DNA of 64,000 nt, taken from NCBI GenBank assembly GCA_001464895.1, contig LNEE01000029.1, forward strand, positions 1 to 64,000. The letters run 5' to 3'. The position numbers were made by a program, and so were the translations under genes. The notes beneath the pieces are model-generated. The model searched no databases and had not been told where the DNA came from. It saw only the letters and a program-made list of their open reading frames with translations. Below, one piece after another: positions 28,993 through 39,368 of this stretch (within the stretch, counting starts at the first letter, position 1; each line of letters opens with the position of its first letter). The DNA comes from Betaproteobacteria bacterium Ga0077532 (lineage in GTDB: Bacteria; Pseudomonadota; Gammaproteobacteria; Burkholderiales; Ga0077523).

Positions 28993-29682
28993 TCAGGATC
29001 GGGAAACCGGCGGCGCCTGGAGCACTTCGCGCAGCAGAGGAACGGTGAGCGGGCGATGCTGCTCCAGCGAGGAGCGGTCGAGGGCATCGAGCGCAGCGAT
29101 CAGCGACGGCAGATCACGGCGCCCGCGGCTCATCATGTAGGACGCCACGTCATCGCCCATGCGCAGGCCGCGGGCGTGGGCATGGCGGATCAGGGCTTCG
29201 GCCTTCTCGCCGTCGGAGAGTGTCTGCACCTGGTACACGAGCCCCCATCCCAGACGGGTGGCGAGATCGGCCCGCACCGACAGTGTCGCCGGCGGCGCAT
29301 TGCCAGTCACGACGATCGCGGCGTCGTTCTCCTTCGCCTCGTTCCACCGGACGAAGAGCCTCACCTGGGCAGCATCGTCCAGGAGATGGGCGTCGTCGGC
29401 CAGCATGACGGCATCCGGGTGCAGGGCCGGACCCTCGAAGGGATCGGCCGCCGGATCGAAGCGGATGACATCCCGCCCCGCCATCAATGCGTCCACGGCA
29501 CAGGCCGACAGCCAGTGACTCCGGCCGGAGCCGGGGGCGCCCCAGAGAAAGACCGCACGGGGGCCGGCGTCCCGTAGGGCGATCCGTTGCAGGGCATGGA
29601 CGAGTTCCGCGTTGCCGCCGGACACCGACGTCTCGAGGCCCAGGGTGACCTCGACAACGAGGCCGAGCGCGAGCTGCTTCAT
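28993..29682 (-). CDS. hda: DnaA regulatory inactivator Hda
   Basis: DnaA-related AAA protein that, bound to the sliding clamp, promotes ATP hydrolysis by DnaA. 229 residues from the ATG at 29682; the frame runs on upstream but only into the promoter. The N-terminal clamp-binding motif is QLALGL (residues 3-8). Walker A is GAPGSGRS (about 48-55, Arg replacing Lys as often in Hda), Walker [11 protein letters not shown]. Confidence 0.93.
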   Translation of the reverse strand: MKQLALGLVVEVTLGLETSVSGGNAELVHALQRIALRDAGPRAVFLWGAPGSGRSHWLSACAVDALMAGRDVIRFDPAADPFEGPALHPDAVMLADDAHLLDDAAQVRLFVRWNEAKENDAAIVVTGNAPPATLSVRADLATRLGWGLVYQVQTLSDGEKAEALIRHAHARGLRMGDDVASYMMSRGRRDLPSLIAALDALDRSSLEQHRPLTVPLLREVLQAPPVSRS

Positions 29683-29689
29683 CGGTGCG

Positions 29690-29695
29690 ATTATA
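29690..29695 (-). promoter_or_regulatory. -10 element very close to the hda start
   Basis: A perfect TATAAT on the minus strand ends seven bases before the hda ATG. If used, the message would be leaderless or nearly so. No good -35 is visible. On the plus strand, TAGAAT at 29730-29735 is a possible -10 for purM. Confidence 0.4.
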
Positions 29696-29767
29696 CAAAT
29701 CCCCCCGCCGTCGGCCCTGCCCCATCCGGTAGAATCCGCCCCCTCCCCTCGTTTCGCCACAGACCCC

Positions 29768-30817
29768 ATGAGCACGTCCCGACCGCCCGGCGGTGGATTG
29801 TCCTACCGTGACGCTGGCGTCGACATCGATGCCGGCGACGCCCTCGTAGATCGCATCAAGCCACTGGCGCGCAGCACCATGCGCGAGGGCGTCCTGGCCG
29901 GGATCGGCGGATTCGGCGCGCTGTTCGAAGTGCCGAAGCGCTACCGCGAACCGGTGCTCGTGTCCGGAACCGACGGCGTGGGCACGAAGCTCAAGCTCGC
30001 CTTCCAACTGAACGCCCATGACACGGTCGGCATCGATCTCGTCGCCATGAGCGTGAACGACATCCTCGTGCAAGGCGCCGAGCCGTTGTTCTTCCTCGAC
30101 TATTTCGCCTGTGGCCGACTGCACGTCGACACCGCGGCTGCCGTGATCGGCGGTATCGCCGAAGGTTGTCGTCAGGCCGGCTGCGCCCTGATCGGCGGAG
30201 AGACGGCGGAGATGCCCGGCATGTATCCGGATGGCGAGTACGACCTCGCCGGGTTCGCCGTCGGCGCGGTCGAGCGCTCGGCGATCATCGATGGCCGCGC
30301 GATCGCCCCCGGCGACGTCATCGTGGCGCTTGCATCGAGCGGTCCGCACAGCAACGGCTACTCGCTCGTCCGCCGCATCGTCGAAGTCTCGGGCGCAGAC
30401 CTGTCAGCCGATTTCGACGGGCGCTCGTTGGGCCAGGCATTGATGGCTCCGACCCGCATCTACGTGAAACCTGTCCTCGACCTGATTCGCAGCGTCCCCG
30501 TGAAAGGCATCGCACACATCACCGGCGGCGGCATCGTCGAGAACGTACCGCGCGTGCTCCCGGAGAACGTGACTGCCGAGATCCGCGCCGACTCCTGGGA
30601 CCTCCCCCCTGTGTTTCGCTGGTTGCAGTCACAGGGCAACGTCGCGGATGCCGAGATGCACCGGGTCTTCAACTGCGGCATCGGGATGGTGATCGTCGTC
30701 GCGGCGGCGGATGCGGAACGCACGGTGGCCCATCTGAACGGCGCAGGTGAGCAGGCATGGGTTGCGGGACATGTCCGTGCCCGCCGGGATACCGAACACC
30801 AGACCGTGGTCACATGA
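29768..30817 (+). CDS. purM: Phosphoribosylformylglycinamidine cyclo-ligase
   Basis: AIR synthetase of purine synthesis. 349 residues from the ATG at 29768. Family motifs [52 protein letters not shown] and [16 protein letters not shown] are all present. It is divergent from hda and overlaps purN by four bases (ATGA). Confidence 0.97.
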   Translation: MSTSRPPGGGLSYRDAGVDIDAGDALVDRIKPLARSTMREGVLAGIGGFGALFEVPKRYREPVLVSGTDGVGTKLKLAFQLNAHDTVGIDLVAMSVNDILVQGAEPLFFLDYFACGRLHVDTAAAVIGGIAEGCRQAGCALIGGETAEMPGMYPDGEYDLAGFAVGAVERSAIIDGRAIAPGDVIVALASSGPHSNGYSLVRRIVEVSGADLSADFDGRSLGQALMAPTRIYVKPVLDLIRSVPVKGIAHITGGGIVENVPRVLPENVTAEIRADSWDLPPVFRWLQSQGNVADAEMHRVFNCGIGMVIVVAAADAERTVAHLNGAGEQAWVAGHVRARRDTEHQTVVT

Positions 30818-31443
30818 GCCGGGTCGTCGTCCTGATCTCCGGGCGGGGCAGCAACATGCAGGCGCTGATTGCTGCAGGTATTCCGCTCACCGCAGTGATC
30901 AGCAACCGACCTGAAGCCGCAGGTCTCGAGGTCGCCCGCACAGCAGGCGTGGCAACGGAAACGGTGGACCACCGCCTCTACTCCGACCGTGCGAGCTTCG
31001 ACGCAGCGCTCGCAGCCTGCATCGACCACCATGCGCCGGACCTCGTCGTGCTCGCCGGCTTCATGCGCATCCTGGGGGCGGACTTCGTGAACCGGTACGC
31101 AGGGCGCTTGATGAACATCCACCCTTCGCTGCTGCCGGCGTTCACCGGTCTCGATACGCATCGCCGCGCCCTCCAGACCGGGTGCAAGATCCACGGCTGC
31201 ACCGTCCACCTCGTCACACCCGAACTCGATCACGGCCCGATCATCGCCCAGGCAGCCGTCCCGGTCCTGGACGACGACGATGAGGATTCCCTCGCGGCCC
31301 GCGTGCTCGCGCAGGAACACCAACTCCTGCCAGCCGCTGTCCGCTGGTACCTGGCTGGCCGGCTCAGCGTCGACCGGCTGCGCGTCGGCCTCTCGGGATC
31401 ACCGCATCACACCGGCAGTCTCAGGGTGCCCGAGGTCGCATGA
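30814..31443 (+). CDS. purN: Phosphoribosylglycinamide formyltransferase
   Basis: Formyl-tetrahydrofolate-dependent GAR transformylase. 209 residues from the ATG at 30814 ([18 protein letters not shown]). The catalytic Asn-His-Asp set is visible in [27 protein letters not shown]. Coupled to purM upstream and to the DUF3108 gene downstream, each by an ATGA overlap. Confidence 0.97.
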   Translation: MSRVVVLISGRGSNMQALIAAGIPLTAVISNRPEAAGLEVARTAGVATETVDHRLYSDRASFDAALAACIDHHAPDLVVLAGFMRILGADFVNRYAGRLMNIHPSLLPAFTGLDTHRRALQTGCKIHGCTVHLVTPELDHGPIIAQAAVPVLDDDDEDSLAARVLAQEHQLLPAAVRWYLAGRLSVDRLRVGLSGSPHHTGSLRVPEVA

Positions 31444-32222
31444 GATCCCTCGCAACCACCGTTCTCATCGCACTCCTGACCGGAGTCGCCACGGCCTCCG
31501 AGGACGAGACTGCGCCGGAAGCACCCGTGATGGCACCCTCGGTCAATGTCACTGGTCGAACCCTCGCCCGTGTCCAGACGGCGCCGATGCGTGTGGAGAT
31601 GACGATCTCCGTGGAAGCGCGCGGGATCACGGTGGGTGAGGGCCGCGACGTGTTCGAACACGACCGCGATACCTACCGGGTCGTGAGCGAGGCCCGCACG
31701 ACCGGCATCGCGCGGCTGCTCAAGCGTGTGGACGAGAAGCGCGAAAGTCGCGGCCTCGTGGGCGGTTCGGGGATCCAGCCGCTGGTATACCGCCAGGAGC
31801 GGACAGCCAAACCGGTGAAGATCGCGACGTTCGACTGGGATGCCAGGAAGCTGGCGCTGCAGGAGGGCGACGATCGAGAAACCGTCGATCTGCCGCCGTT
31901 CACGCTCGATCAGACGAGTCTCACGTACGCCTTCGTGTTCGTGGAGCCTCCGCGGTCCGGTAGTTTTCCGGTGCAGGTGACCGACGGACGCCGGCTGGTC
32001 GAGTACGAAGTCGCGTTCGTGGCCCGGGAGCGCATCAAGTCGCCCCTCGGCGACCTGGATACGCTTCACTACAGGAAGGTGCAGCGGGGCGACGACAAGC
32101 GCGGTTTCGAGTTCTGGTTGTCGATCGCCCATCATCATCTCCCGGTGCGGGTTCGCATCGTCGAGAAAGATGGCACGGCGTTCGATTCGAACGTGACGAA
32201 GCTTCAGTTCGATGGCCGGTAG
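31440..32222 (+). CDS. DUF3108 family exported protein
   Basis: 260 residues with a signal peptide ([20 protein letters not shown]). The mature part follows the DUF3108 pattern: EGRDVFEHDRDTYRVVSEARTTG-like repeats, VYRQERTAKP, and a C-terminal WLSIAHHHLPVRVRIVEKDG. These envelope proteins have no assigned function. Coupled to purN by an ATGA overlap. Confidence 0.85.
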   Translation: MRSLATTVLIALLTGVATASEDETAPEAPVMAPSVNVTGRTLARVQTAPMRVEMTISVEARGITVGEGRDVFEHDRDTYRVVSEARTTGIARLLKRVDEKRESRGLVGGSGIQPLVYRQERTAKPVKIATFDWDARKLALQEGDDRETVDLPPFTLDQTSLTYAFVFVEPPRSGSFPVQVTDGRRLVEYEVAFVARERIKSPLGDLDTLHYRKVQRGDDKRGFEFWLSIAHHHLPVRVRIVEKDGTAFDSNVTKLQFDGR

Positions 32223-32223
32223 A

Positions 32224-32291
32224 CCCGGCCGCCTGATAGTCCCGGCCGCGCGTCAGTCCCGGCCGCTGGTTTGATCCGGCCGCCTGCGCGG
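32224..32291. repeat. Short tandem repeat, about 17-base period, four units
   Basis: Four copies of a unit beginning (c)ccggccgc lie head to tail at 32224-32240, 32241-32257, 32258-32275 and 32276-32291. The first two units are 17 bases long and end in AGT; the later ones diverge. The array fills the gap between the DUF3108 and rsmB genes and leads up to the ribosome site of the latter. Confidence 0.7.
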
Positions 32292-32306
32292 CCATCGGAG
32301 TTTTTC

Positions 32307-33563
32307 TTGGATATCAGAGCCCCCCAGGTCACCGCGCTCACCGATGCCGTGCGCGCGCTGCTACGTTTCGAACATCCGGCGGATGCCGTGATGCGCGCAT
32401 GGTTCCGCGAGCACCCGGACCTCGGCGCCCGCGACCGCGCGCTGGTCGCGGACACTGCATTCGGCATCCTGCGACATCTCCGGCGCCTCCAGCACCTGGC
32501 CCCCGATCAGGCGCCACGCAAGCTGGTACTCGCCTGGATGGTGCTGCAGCAGGGTCGCGCCGTGCGCTCCATCGAATCGATGCTCTCGAAGGACGAAACC
32601 GCCTGGCTCGAACAGATGAAGGGGCACAAGGAGGACTTGCCGCCGGCCGTCGAGCTGTCCCTGCCGGACTGGCTATTCGACCTGATGGTGCAGGAGTTCG
32701 CCCCGGACGACCTGACGGCGCTCGGTCGCGCTCTGCTCGAACCCGCACCGCTCGATCTCCGCGTGAACACGCTGCTCACCCGCCGCGAGGACGTTCTCGC
32801 ATCGCTTGCCGCGAGCGGCGTGGAGGCGACGCCGTGCGCGCTGAGCCCGATGGGCGTGCGGCTGCGCGAAAAGCCCGCGCTCGAACGGCATGAACTCTTC
32901 ACGTCGGGACACGTGGAGGTGCAGGACGAAGGCAGTCAGCTCGTCTCGATCCTGACGGATGTCCGACGGGGTCAGATGGTCGTCGACTTCTGCGCGGGCG
33001 CAGGGGGCAAGACCCTCGCACTCGGCGCCCTCATGCGATCGGAAGGACGCCTCTATGCGTTCGACACCAATGAGCGTCGACTGACCCAGTTCAAGCCGCG
33101 CCTCAAGCGCTCGGGGCTCTCGAACGTGCACCCGCAACTCATCGACACCGAGAGCGATGTCCGGGTGAAACGCCTTGCGGGCAAGATCGACCGGGTACTG
33201 GTGGATGCCCCGTGCAGCGGCACGGGCACGCTGCGCCGAAATCCCGACATCAAATGGCGGATGAAGCCTGGTGCGATCGACGAACTGCGAGCGAAGCAGG
33301 CATCGATCCTCCATGCGGCGGCGCGACTGCCCAAGGTGGGCGGACGCCTCGTCTACGCCACATGCAGCCTGCTCCGCACGGAGAACGAAGGGGCCGTCGA
33401 GGACTTCCTCACGCTCCATCCGGGTTGGGAGATCGTCGACGCACCTGACATTCTCAGGAAGGCTGGCGTTGCGTTAGACGCCCCGGGCCCCCATCTGCGG
33501 CTGTATCCCCACCTCAACGGTACGGACGGATTCTTCGCGGCAGTGCTGGAACGCAAGGCTTAG
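32307..33563 (+). CDS. rsmB: RsmB/RsmF-like rRNA cytosine-C5 methyltransferase
   Basis: SAM-dependent m5C methyltransferase. A TTG at 32307 (GGAG six bases before) gives 418 residues; a TTG at 32271 lies inside the tandem repeat and is rejected. An N-terminal NusB-like helical domain (about 5-125) is followed by the Rossmann methyltransferase: SAM motif VDFCAGAGGKTLALGA, catalytic DAPCSGTGTLRRNPD and second cysteine in YATCSLLRTEN. The NusB-like part favours RsmB over RsmF. Confidence 0.88.
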   Translation: MDIRAPQVTALTDAVRALLRFEHPADAVMRAWFREHPDLGARDRALVADTAFGILRHLRRLQHLAPDQAPRKLVLAWMVLQQGRAVRSIESMLSKDETAWLEQMKGHKEDLPPAVELSLPDWLFDLMVQEFAPDDLTALGRALLEPAPLDLRVNTLLTRREDVLASLAASGVEATPCALSPMGVRLREKPALERHELFTSGHVEVQDEGSQLVSILTDVRRGQMVVDFCAGAGGKTLALGALMRSEGRLYAFDTNERRLTQFKPRLKRSGLSNVHPQLIDTESDVRVKRLAGKIDRVLVDAPCSGTGTLRRNPDIKWRMKPGAIDELRAKQASILHAAARLPKVGGRLVYATCSLLRTENEGAVEDFLTLHPGWEIVDAPDILRKAGVALDAPGPHLRLYPHLNGTDGFFAAVLERKA

Positions 33564-33595
33564 AATCGGTCTGCCGCCCAACGACAACCATTACC

Positions 33596-34900
33596 GTGCT
33601 CGAAAGCAGCAACCTCCTCACCGCACTCATCCACGAGGCGGAGACCATCACCGTTCTCTGGCAAGTGGCCCTCATCCTCGGCGCCTACGCTTTGGCTTGG
33701 CTGGCGGCTCGGCGCCTTCGTCCGATCATCGCCCGCATGACGACGCCCGCAGACGCGGACGCCAACACCGAGAGACTCTCCCAGCCGCACATCATCACAC
33801 CTCTGCTCGCGTGGTTGCTGCTCATCGCTGCGCGCGCGGGGTTCATCGGCGCTTCGATGCCGGTGCGCGTGCTCGACATCGCGATTCCGCTTTCGTCCTC
33901 GTTGGTCATCATCCGGATCGCGGTGTACATGCTCCGCTACGCCGTACCCGGGGCGAGCTGGGTGCGCTCCTCCGAGCGCGCGATCGCGTGGACGATGTGG
34001 ATCGGCGCGGTCCTCCACATCACCGGGATCCTGCCGAGGATCCGGCAGGGACTCTCAGAGATCGTGGTGAGGTTCGGCACCCTGGATATCTCGGCCCTGG
34101 AAGTGGTGGAGGGCACCCTTGCAGTGGTCGTGACGATGGCTTTCGTCCTCTGGCTCGGTCGGCTGGTCGAGCGACGGCTGATGCGGCTGGCACATCTCGA
34201 TACGAGCCTGCGGGTCGTCGTATCGAAGCTGGTGAAGGCCGTACTCCTGCTGATAGGTATCCTCACCGCGTTGTCGCTCGTCGGCATCGACATCACCGTG
34301 CTCTCGGTGTTCGGGGGCGCACTGGGTGTCGGACTGGGGTTCGGCCTGCAGAAGATCGCAGCGAACTACGTGAGCGGATTCGCGATCCTGCTGGACCGCT
34401 CGATCAAGCTCGGCGACCTGGTGACCATCGACAATCGCTACGGCGAAGTGACCCGCCTGACGACCCGCTACGTGGTGGTCAAGGGCCTGGACGGGACGGA
34501 GAGCATCATTCCGAACGAGACTGTGATCACCTCGACGGTGCTGAACCACTCGTACTCCGATCGAAAGCTCCGGGTGGATGGTGCCGTCCAGGTGGCCTAC
34601 TCGACCGATGTGCGTCGGGCGCTGGAGATCATCGGGGAGATCCTCCGCGCCCATCCGCGCGTCCAGGAGAGTCCGGCCCCCCTCGCCATCGTGAAGGGGT
34701 TTGCCGACAGCGGGATCGACCTCAGCTTCTTCGTCTGGATCAACGATCCTGAGAACGGGACCGGACTGCTGCGGTCCGAACTGTGCCTGGCAATGCTGGA
34801 CGCCTTCCGTGCGAGCGGCATCGAAATTCCGTTCCCGCAGCGCGACATCAGGATCACCGGGCTACCTCCCGGATTGACGCCGGAGGGCGGCAATCCTTGA
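33596..34900 (+). CDS. MscS family mechanosensitive ion channel
   Basis: 434 residues from a GTG at 33596. About five or six hydrophobic segments, then the pore helix and beta-domain of MscS: LSVFGGALGVGLGFGLQKIAANYVSG (glycine/alanine pore pattern), DRSIKLGDLVTI, GEVTRLTTRYVVVKGLDG and IPNETVITSTVLNHS. Longer than MscS itself (286 residues), with extra N-terminal membrane helices. It follows rsmB by 32 bases. Confidence 0.9.
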   Translation: MLESSNLLTALIHEAETITVLWQVALILGAYALAWLAARRLRPIIARMTTPADADANTERLSQPHIITPLLAWLLLIAARAGFIGASMPVRVLDIAIPLSSSLVIIRIAVYMLRYAVPGASWVRSSERAIAWTMWIGAVLHITGILPRIRQGLSEIVVRFGTLDISALEVVEGTLAVVVTMAFVLWLGRLVERRLMRLAHLDTSLRVVVSKLVKAVLLLIGILTALSLVGIDITVLSVFGGALGVGLGFGLQKIAANYVSGFAILLDRSIKLGDLVTIDNRYGEVTRLTTRYVVVKGLDGTESIIPNETVITSTVLNHSYSDRKLRVDGAVQVAYSTDVRRALEIIGEILRAHPRVQESPAPLAIVKGFADSGIDLSFFVWINDPENGTGLLRSELCLAMLDAFRASGIEIPFPQRDIRITGLPPGLTPEGGNP

Positions 34901-35031
34901 TCGTCATCAAGGCCTTGCGATGATCTGTCGCTAAGCTACGCGGTGGATGAGGCCGTTTCGACCGTCGTCGATCGGCTACAATCCGCGCCTGTTCCGGTTC
35001 CTTGCCGGGCCATTCATCTTCAGAGGTATGC

Positions 35032-36198
35032 ATGACCTATAACGGGTTGATAGATCTTCCTTGGTGGGGCTACATCGTTGTCGCGCTGGCTCTCACCCAC
35101 ATCACTATTGCCGGCGTCACGATCTTTCTGCACCGACACCAGGCGCACCGCGCCCTGGACCTCCACCCCATCCCCAGCCATTTCTTCCGCTTCTGGCTCT
35201 GGCTCACCACCGGCATGGTGACGAAGGAATGGGCAGCGATTCACCGCAAGCACCACGCGAAATGCGAGACCGCCGAGGACCCGCACAGCCCTCAGGTGAA
35301 GGGCATCCGGAAGGTGATGTGGCAAGGCGCCGAACTGTACCGCCTCGAATCGCACAATCTCGAGACGATGGAGAAGTACGGTCACGGCACGCCGGACGAC
35401 TGGATCGAACGTAACGTCTACACGAAGCGTAGCCAGTGGGGGATCGTGCTCATGATGATGATCGACCTCCTGCTCTTCGGCCCGATCGGGCTCACGATCT
35501 GGGCAGTGCAGATGATCTGGATCCCGTTCTTCGCTGCCGGCGTGATCAATGGCATCGGCCACTACTGGGGCTACCGGAACTTCCAGTCGGAGGATGCCAG
35601 CACGAACATCGTGCCCTGGGGGATCCTGATCGGGGGTGAAGAACTGCACAACAACCACCATGCCTACGGCACATCGGCCCGGCTTTCGTCCAAGTGGTAC
35701 GAGTTCGACATCGGCTGGCTCTACATCCGCTCGATGGAGATCGTCGGCCTCGCCAAGGTCAAGAAGCTCGCACCGAAGCTGACTTGGCGCGACGGGCGCG
35801 CTGGATGCGATCTCGAAACGCTCCAGGCCGTGATCACCCACAGGTATGACGTACTGGCCCGTTTCGGGCGTTCTCTTCAAGCCACGTACCGCGAGGAGAT
35901 CGGAAAGTTGAAGTCCTTCGGCCTCTCGACCACCGACCACTCGGTGGTCGACCGTCTGATGCTGGGAGATGCCCGTGTCGCCGACGCTGACCGGGTGCGT
36001 GTCGAGAGCTACCTGGAGCACAGCAAGGTACTCGCCACGATCTACGGGATGCGACAGGAACTCGTACAGCTCTGGCAGCGCTCGACAGCCTCGAAGGAAC
36101 AGCTGGTCAGGCAACTCGATGACTGGTGCCGTCGGGCCGAGGCCAGTGGGATTGCTTCGCTTTCGGACTTTTCCCGCCAGCTGCGTCGCTACGCCTGA
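35032..36198 (+). CDS. Fatty-acid (acyl-CoA) desaturase
   Basis: Membrane di-iron desaturase, 388 residues from the ATG at 35032 with AGAGG before it. The three histidine boxes are FLHRHQAHRAL (about 33), IHRKHHAKCE (about 71) and ELHNNHHAYG (about 202), each in its usual context between membrane pairs. A C-terminal soluble tail of about 150 residues (from LETLQAVITHRYDVL) is helical; such a tail is common in betaproteobacterial delta-9 desaturases. Regiospecificity cannot be read from the sequence. Confidence 0.93.
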   Translation: MTYNGLIDLPWWGYIVVALALTHITIAGVTIFLHRHQAHRALDLHPIPSHFFRFWLWLTTGMVTKEWAAIHRKHHAKCETAEDPHSPQVKGIRKVMWQGAELYRLESHNLETMEKYGHGTPDDWIERNVYTKRSQWGIVLMMMIDLLLFGPIGLTIWAVQMIWIPFFAAGVINGIGHYWGYRNFQSEDASTNIVPWGILIGGEELHNNHHAYGTSARLSSKWYEFDIGWLYIRSMEIVGLAKVKKLAPKLTWRDGRAGCDLETLQAVITHRYDVLARFGRSLQATYREEIGKLKSFGLSTTDHSVVDRLMLGDARVADADRVRVESYLEHSKVLATIYGMRQELVQLWQRSTASKEQLVRQLDDWCRRAEASGIASLSDFSRQLRRYA

Positions 36199-36241
36199 CC
36201 CCCTGCGATGGATCGCGACTGCTTCGGCGGTTGCGATCTGC

Positions 36242-36279
36242 CCAACAAAAAAGCCCGCGATTGCGGGCTTTTTTGTTGG
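36242..36279. terminator. Bidirectional terminator
   Basis: A perfect 17-base inverted repeat with an A-run and a T-run flanking a gcccgc-gatt-gcgggc core, between the convergent desaturase and rpmG genes. Confidence 0.9.
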
Positions 36280-36292
36280 TCTCCGAAGCCGG

Positions 36293-36448
36293 TTACTTGA
36301 GCTTCGTTTCCTTGTAGATGACGTGCTTGCGAACCACGGGATCGTACTTCTTGATCTCGAGCTTCTCAGGCGTCGTCTTCTTGTTCTTGGTGGTGGTGTA
36401 GAAGTGGCCGGTGCCGGCCGTGGATTCAAGCTTGATCTTGTCGCGCAT
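36293..36448 (-). CDS. rpmG: 50S ribosomal protein L33
   Basis: 51 residues, read by translating the minus strand from the ATG at 36448: [20 protein letters not shown] at the start, then [17 protein letters not shown] and [14 protein letters not shown]. This is the full length of L33 in its cysteine-free form, which lacks the zinc-binding CxxC pairs. It lies 20 bases after rpmB, the standard pair. Confidence 0.95.
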   Translation of the reverse strand: MRDKIKLESTAGTGHFYTTTKNKKTTPEKLEIKKYDPVVRKHVIYKETKLK

Positions 36449-36468
36449 TTTTCAGATCTCCGTCCGTA

Positions 36469-36705
36469 TCAGACGCGGTCGCCGGCAGCACGCAGCTCGG
36501 CAAGCACGACATCGATGCCCTTCTTATCGATGGTCCGCAGGCCAGCTTGGCTCACTCTCAGACTGACCCACCGGTTTTCGCTCTCCACCCAGAAACGGCG
36601 GTGGTGAAGATTGGGCAGGAAACGCCGCTTGGTCTTGTTGTTTGCGTGGGAAACATGGTTCCCGACCATCGGCTTCTTGCCGGTGACTTGACAGACGCGG
36701 GCCAT
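36469..36705 (-). CDS. rpmB: 50S ribosomal protein L28
   Basis: 78 residues, [20 protein letters not shown] at the start, then [20 protein letters not shown], all typical of L28. Zinc-site cysteines of the C+ form are absent, matching the cysteine-free L33 beside it. Promoter 36740-36769 precedes it. Confidence 0.96.
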   Translation of the reverse strand: MARVCQVTGKKPMVGNHVSHANNKTKRRFLPNLHHRRFWVESENRWVSLRVSQAGLRTIDKKGIDVVLAELRAAGDRV

Positions 36706-36739
36706 GGTTAGCTCCGGAGGCGAAATTCGAAAGGCGCGA

Positions 36740-36769
36740 TTTATACCACGCGAGACCCCGTTCCCTCAA
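36740..36769 (-). promoter_or_regulatory. Probable sigma-70 promoter of rpmB-rpmG
   Basis: On the minus strand TTGAGG (36764-36769) and TATAAA (36740-36745) are 18 bases apart, 35 bases before the rpmB start. Confidence 0.6.
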
Positions 36770-36838
36770 GAGACTCCTGCGAAACACAGCCAGACTCGCC
36801 GAAGCGGCCCCTGCCATGGCGGCGTTCGACGGCCCCCG

Positions 36839-37513
36839 TCAGAGGAGACCGCGCTCTGCAAACGAGACCGCGCAGCCCTGCCCGACAACGAAATGATCGA
36901 GCACGGCGATGTCCACCAGTGCAAGCGCGCTCTTGAGTGCGCGGGTGAGTGCCTCATCGGCATGACTTGGCTCGGCGACGCCAGACGGATGGTTGTGCGC
37001 GAAAATGACGGCGGCTGCATTCCGAGCAAGCGCTCCCTTGACGACCTCCCTGGGATAGACGCTTGTCTGAGTGAGGGTCCCGCGAAACAGCTCGTCCATG
37101 CACAGGACACGGTTCTGCGCATCCAGATAGATGACGACGAAGACCTCCCGATCCAGATGCTGCAGAGACAGCCGCAGGAAGTCCTTCACGCGATCGGGCG
37201 ACGTGAGGACGTCCCGTGTCTTCAACTCCTCGGCAAGGACCCGTCTCGCAATCTCCAGGACGGCCTGAAGCTGTGCAGCCTTCGCGACGCCGAGGCCGGG
37301 CAGCCCGGTAAGGGCCTCCTGAGGCGTTCCTAGAAGACCCGACAAACCACCGCGGTCCTCGAGCAGCGTCCGGGAAAGCTCCACCGCACTGCGCCCCGCC
37401 ACGCCAGTCCTGAGCACCACGGCGAGCAACTCCGAATCTGACAGCGCGCCGGCACCTCGGTTGAGCAACTTCTCGCGGGGGCGATCCTGCTCGGGCCAGT
37501 CCTTGATCGACAC
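36839..37513 (-). CDS. radC: RadC/JAMM domain protein
   Basis: 224 residues from a GTG at 37513 ([17 protein letters not shown]), with GGAG eight bases before; the longer open frame overlaps coaBC and is rejected. A helix-hairpin-helix region (about 70-80, [14 protein letters not shown]) is followed by a JAMM metalloprotease-like domain with [17 protein letters not shown]. The name comes from an old DNA-repair assignment that was later withdrawn; true function is unclear. Divergent from coaBC, as in many proteobacteria. Confidence 0.93.
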   Translation of the reverse strand: MSIKDWPEQDRPREKLLNRGAGALSDSELLAVVLRTGVAGRSAVELSRTLLEDRGGLSGLLGTPQEALTGLPGLGVAKAAQLQAVLEIARRVLAEELKTRDVLTSPDRVKDFLRLSLQHLDREVFVVIYLDAQNRVLCMDELFRGTLTQTSVYPREVVKGALARNAAAVIFAHNHPSGVAEPSHADEALTRALKSALALVDIAVLDHFVVGQGCAVSFAERGLL

Positions 37514-37586
37514 GACATCGGCTCCCGTCGCGAGGAAGATGCGGGTCAGTTTACACTTCGGCCCCTTGCTCACGGACTCCCTGGCC

Positions 37587-38783
37587 ATGACCCAGACCTT
37601 CGGACAGAGGCGCATCCTGCTCGGAATGACCGGCGGCATCGCCGCCTACAAAGCTGCGGAACTCTGCCGCCTCCTGGTCAAGGCGGAGGTCGCCGTGGAT
37701 GTCGTGATGACGGAAGCGGCAACCCGCTTCATCGGCGGCGTCACCATGCAGGCGCTCTCGGGGCGGCCTGTCCACACGAACCTCTGGGACCCTGCCGTCG
37801 GCAATGGCATGGGTCACATCGATCTCTCTCGCGCAGTTGATCTCGTGGTGGTGGCACCGGCCAGCGCGGACTTCCTGGCGAAGCTTGCGGCCGGCACCGC
37901 TGACGATCTTCTCTCCACCCTTTGCCTGGCTCGCGATTGCCCGCTCATGGTCGCCCCAGCGATGAACCGGCAGATGTGGGAGCACCCGGCGACCCAGCGA
38001 AATGTCGGGCGCTTGCGCGAGGACGGCGTAATCGTCCTCGGTCCGGACAGCGGTTCACAGGCCTGTGGAGAAACCGGTATGGGCCGCATGTCCGAACCCG
38101 AGACGCTCTGCGAACAGATCCTCGGATGGTTCGAACCGAAGATTCTCGACGGCGTGCGGGTGGTATTGACGGCGGGACCAACCTTCGAACGCATCGATGC
38201 TGTCCGGGGCATCACCAACCTCAGTTCCGGGCGCATGGGCCATGCACTGGCGCGATCGCTCCGTGATGCCGGTGCGATCGTCACCATGGTGAGCGGGCCC
38301 ACCGCACTCAAGTCACCTCCGGGCATAGCAACCATCGATGTCGTGAGCGCTGCAGAGATGCTCTCGGCCGTCGAAGCCCGGCTCACGGAATGCGACATCT
38401 TCATCGGCGTCGCGGCTGTGGCGGACTACACCCCCTTGCATCCGCAAGAGCAGAAACTGAAGAAGGACGCGCGGATCCTCGCGATTGAACTGGCACCGAC
38501 GGTCGACATTCTCGCCAACGTCGCGAGCCGCGCCAATCCGCCGTTCTGCGTCGGCTTTGCGGCAGAGAGCGAGCGGCTCGACGAGTTCGCGGAAGCCAAG
38601 CGTAGACGGAAGAACGTACCCCTTCTCGCCGCAAATCTCGCTCAGCAGTCCATGGGCACGGACGACAGCGAGATCGTGCTGTTCGACGACAGCGGACGCC
38701 AGGTTCTACCGCTCGCGCCGAAGTCCGAACAAGCACGTCGTCTCGTCACCCATATCGCCCGCCTCTACGCCGCCGCACGCTGA
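37587..38783 (+). CDS. coaBC: Bifunctional phosphopantothenoylcysteine decarboxylase/synthetase
   Basis: Two consecutive steps of coenzyme A synthesis. 398 residues from the ATG at 37587. CoaC domain (about 1-185): [17 protein letters not shown] flavin motif, PAMNRQMW and the catalytic-cysteine region [14 protein letters not shown]. CoaB domain (about 186-398): [27 protein letters not shown] and the lysine region QKLKKD. Its product chain starts from the pantothenate made by the panBC genes of this window. Confidence 0.96.
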   Translation: MTQTFGQRRILLGMTGGIAAYKAAELCRLLVKAEVAVDVVMTEAATRFIGGVTMQALSGRPVHTNLWDPAVGNGMGHIDLSRAVDLVVVAPASADFLAKLAAGTADDLLSTLCLARDCPLMVAPAMNRQMWEHPATQRNVGRLREDGVIVLGPDSGSQACGETGMGRMSEPETLCEQILGWFEPKILDGVRVVLTAGPTFERIDAVRGITNLSSGRMGHALARSLRDAGAIVTMVSGPTALKSPPGIATIDVVSAAEMLSAVEARLTECDIFIGVAAVADYTPLHPQEQKLKKDARILAIELAPTVDILANVASRANPPFCVGFAAESERLDEFAEAKRRRKNVPLLAANLAQQSMGTDDSEIVLFDDSGRQVLPLAPKSEQARRLVTHIARLYAAAR

Positions 38784-38835
38784 TGCGCGGCGCTTCCGCG
38801 CCTCCTCATCCACCCTTCGAGACAAGACGACACTC

Positions 38836-39285
38836 GTGATCGACATCGACCTCAGAATCCTGGACGAGCGCGTCCGCGAATACCTGCCCTCGTACGCCAC
38901 CCCCGGATCGGCGGGAATGGACTTGCGAGCTTGCATGGAGACCACGATCTCGCTGGCGCCTGGCCAGACCGAACTTGTTCCCACCGGCATCGCCATCCAC
39001 CTGCGTGACCCTGGACTCGCCGCCATCGTCTTGCCGCGCAGCGGCCTGGGCCACAAGCATGGCATCGTGCTGGGCAATCTTGTGGGCCTGATAGATTCAG
39101 ACTACCAGGGGCAATTGTTCGTGTCGGTCTGGAATCGAGGCTCGACAACGTTCGAACTCGGTCCGATGGAGCGCATCGCGCAGTTGGTGATCGTGCCTGT
39201 CGTGCGTGCCAACTTTCGCGAAGTTGAGCAATTCGTCCAGTCCGATCGCGGAACCGGCGGGTTCGGCAGTACGGGAACGAAGTAG
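38836..39285 (+). CDS. dut: dUTP diphosphatase
   Basis: Hydrolyses dUTP to dUMP. 149 residues from a GTG at 38836. All five trimeric dUTPase motifs are visible: [40 protein letters not shown] and [10 protein letters not shown]. Follows coaBC by 52 bases, the usual coaBC-dut pair. Confidence 0.96.
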   Translation: MIDIDLRILDERVREYLPSYATPGSAGMDLRACMETTISLAPGQTELVPTGIAIHLRDPGLAAIVLPRSGLGHKHGIVLGNLVGLIDSDYQGQLFVSVWNRGSTTFELGPMERIAQLVIVPVVRANFREVEQFVQSDRGTGGFGSTGTK

Positions 39286-39300
39286 GCCCTGCGCTCGACA

Positions 39301-39332
39301 ACAAAAAAGCCGGCTCGAGCCGGCTTTTTTGT
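39301..39332. terminator. Bidirectional terminator
   Basis: A fully palindromic acaaaaaagccggc/gccggcttttttgt element with a TCGA centre lies between the convergent dut and xoxG genes. A T run follows on both strands. Confidence 0.9.
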
Positions 39333-39368
39333 TTGATCGCCCGAACCATCCAGGGCAGCAGCGCAACC

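Noticed and set aside
32224..32291. CRISPR-like array
   Set aside because: Units are only 17-18 bases and contiguous, with no spacers and no cas genes.
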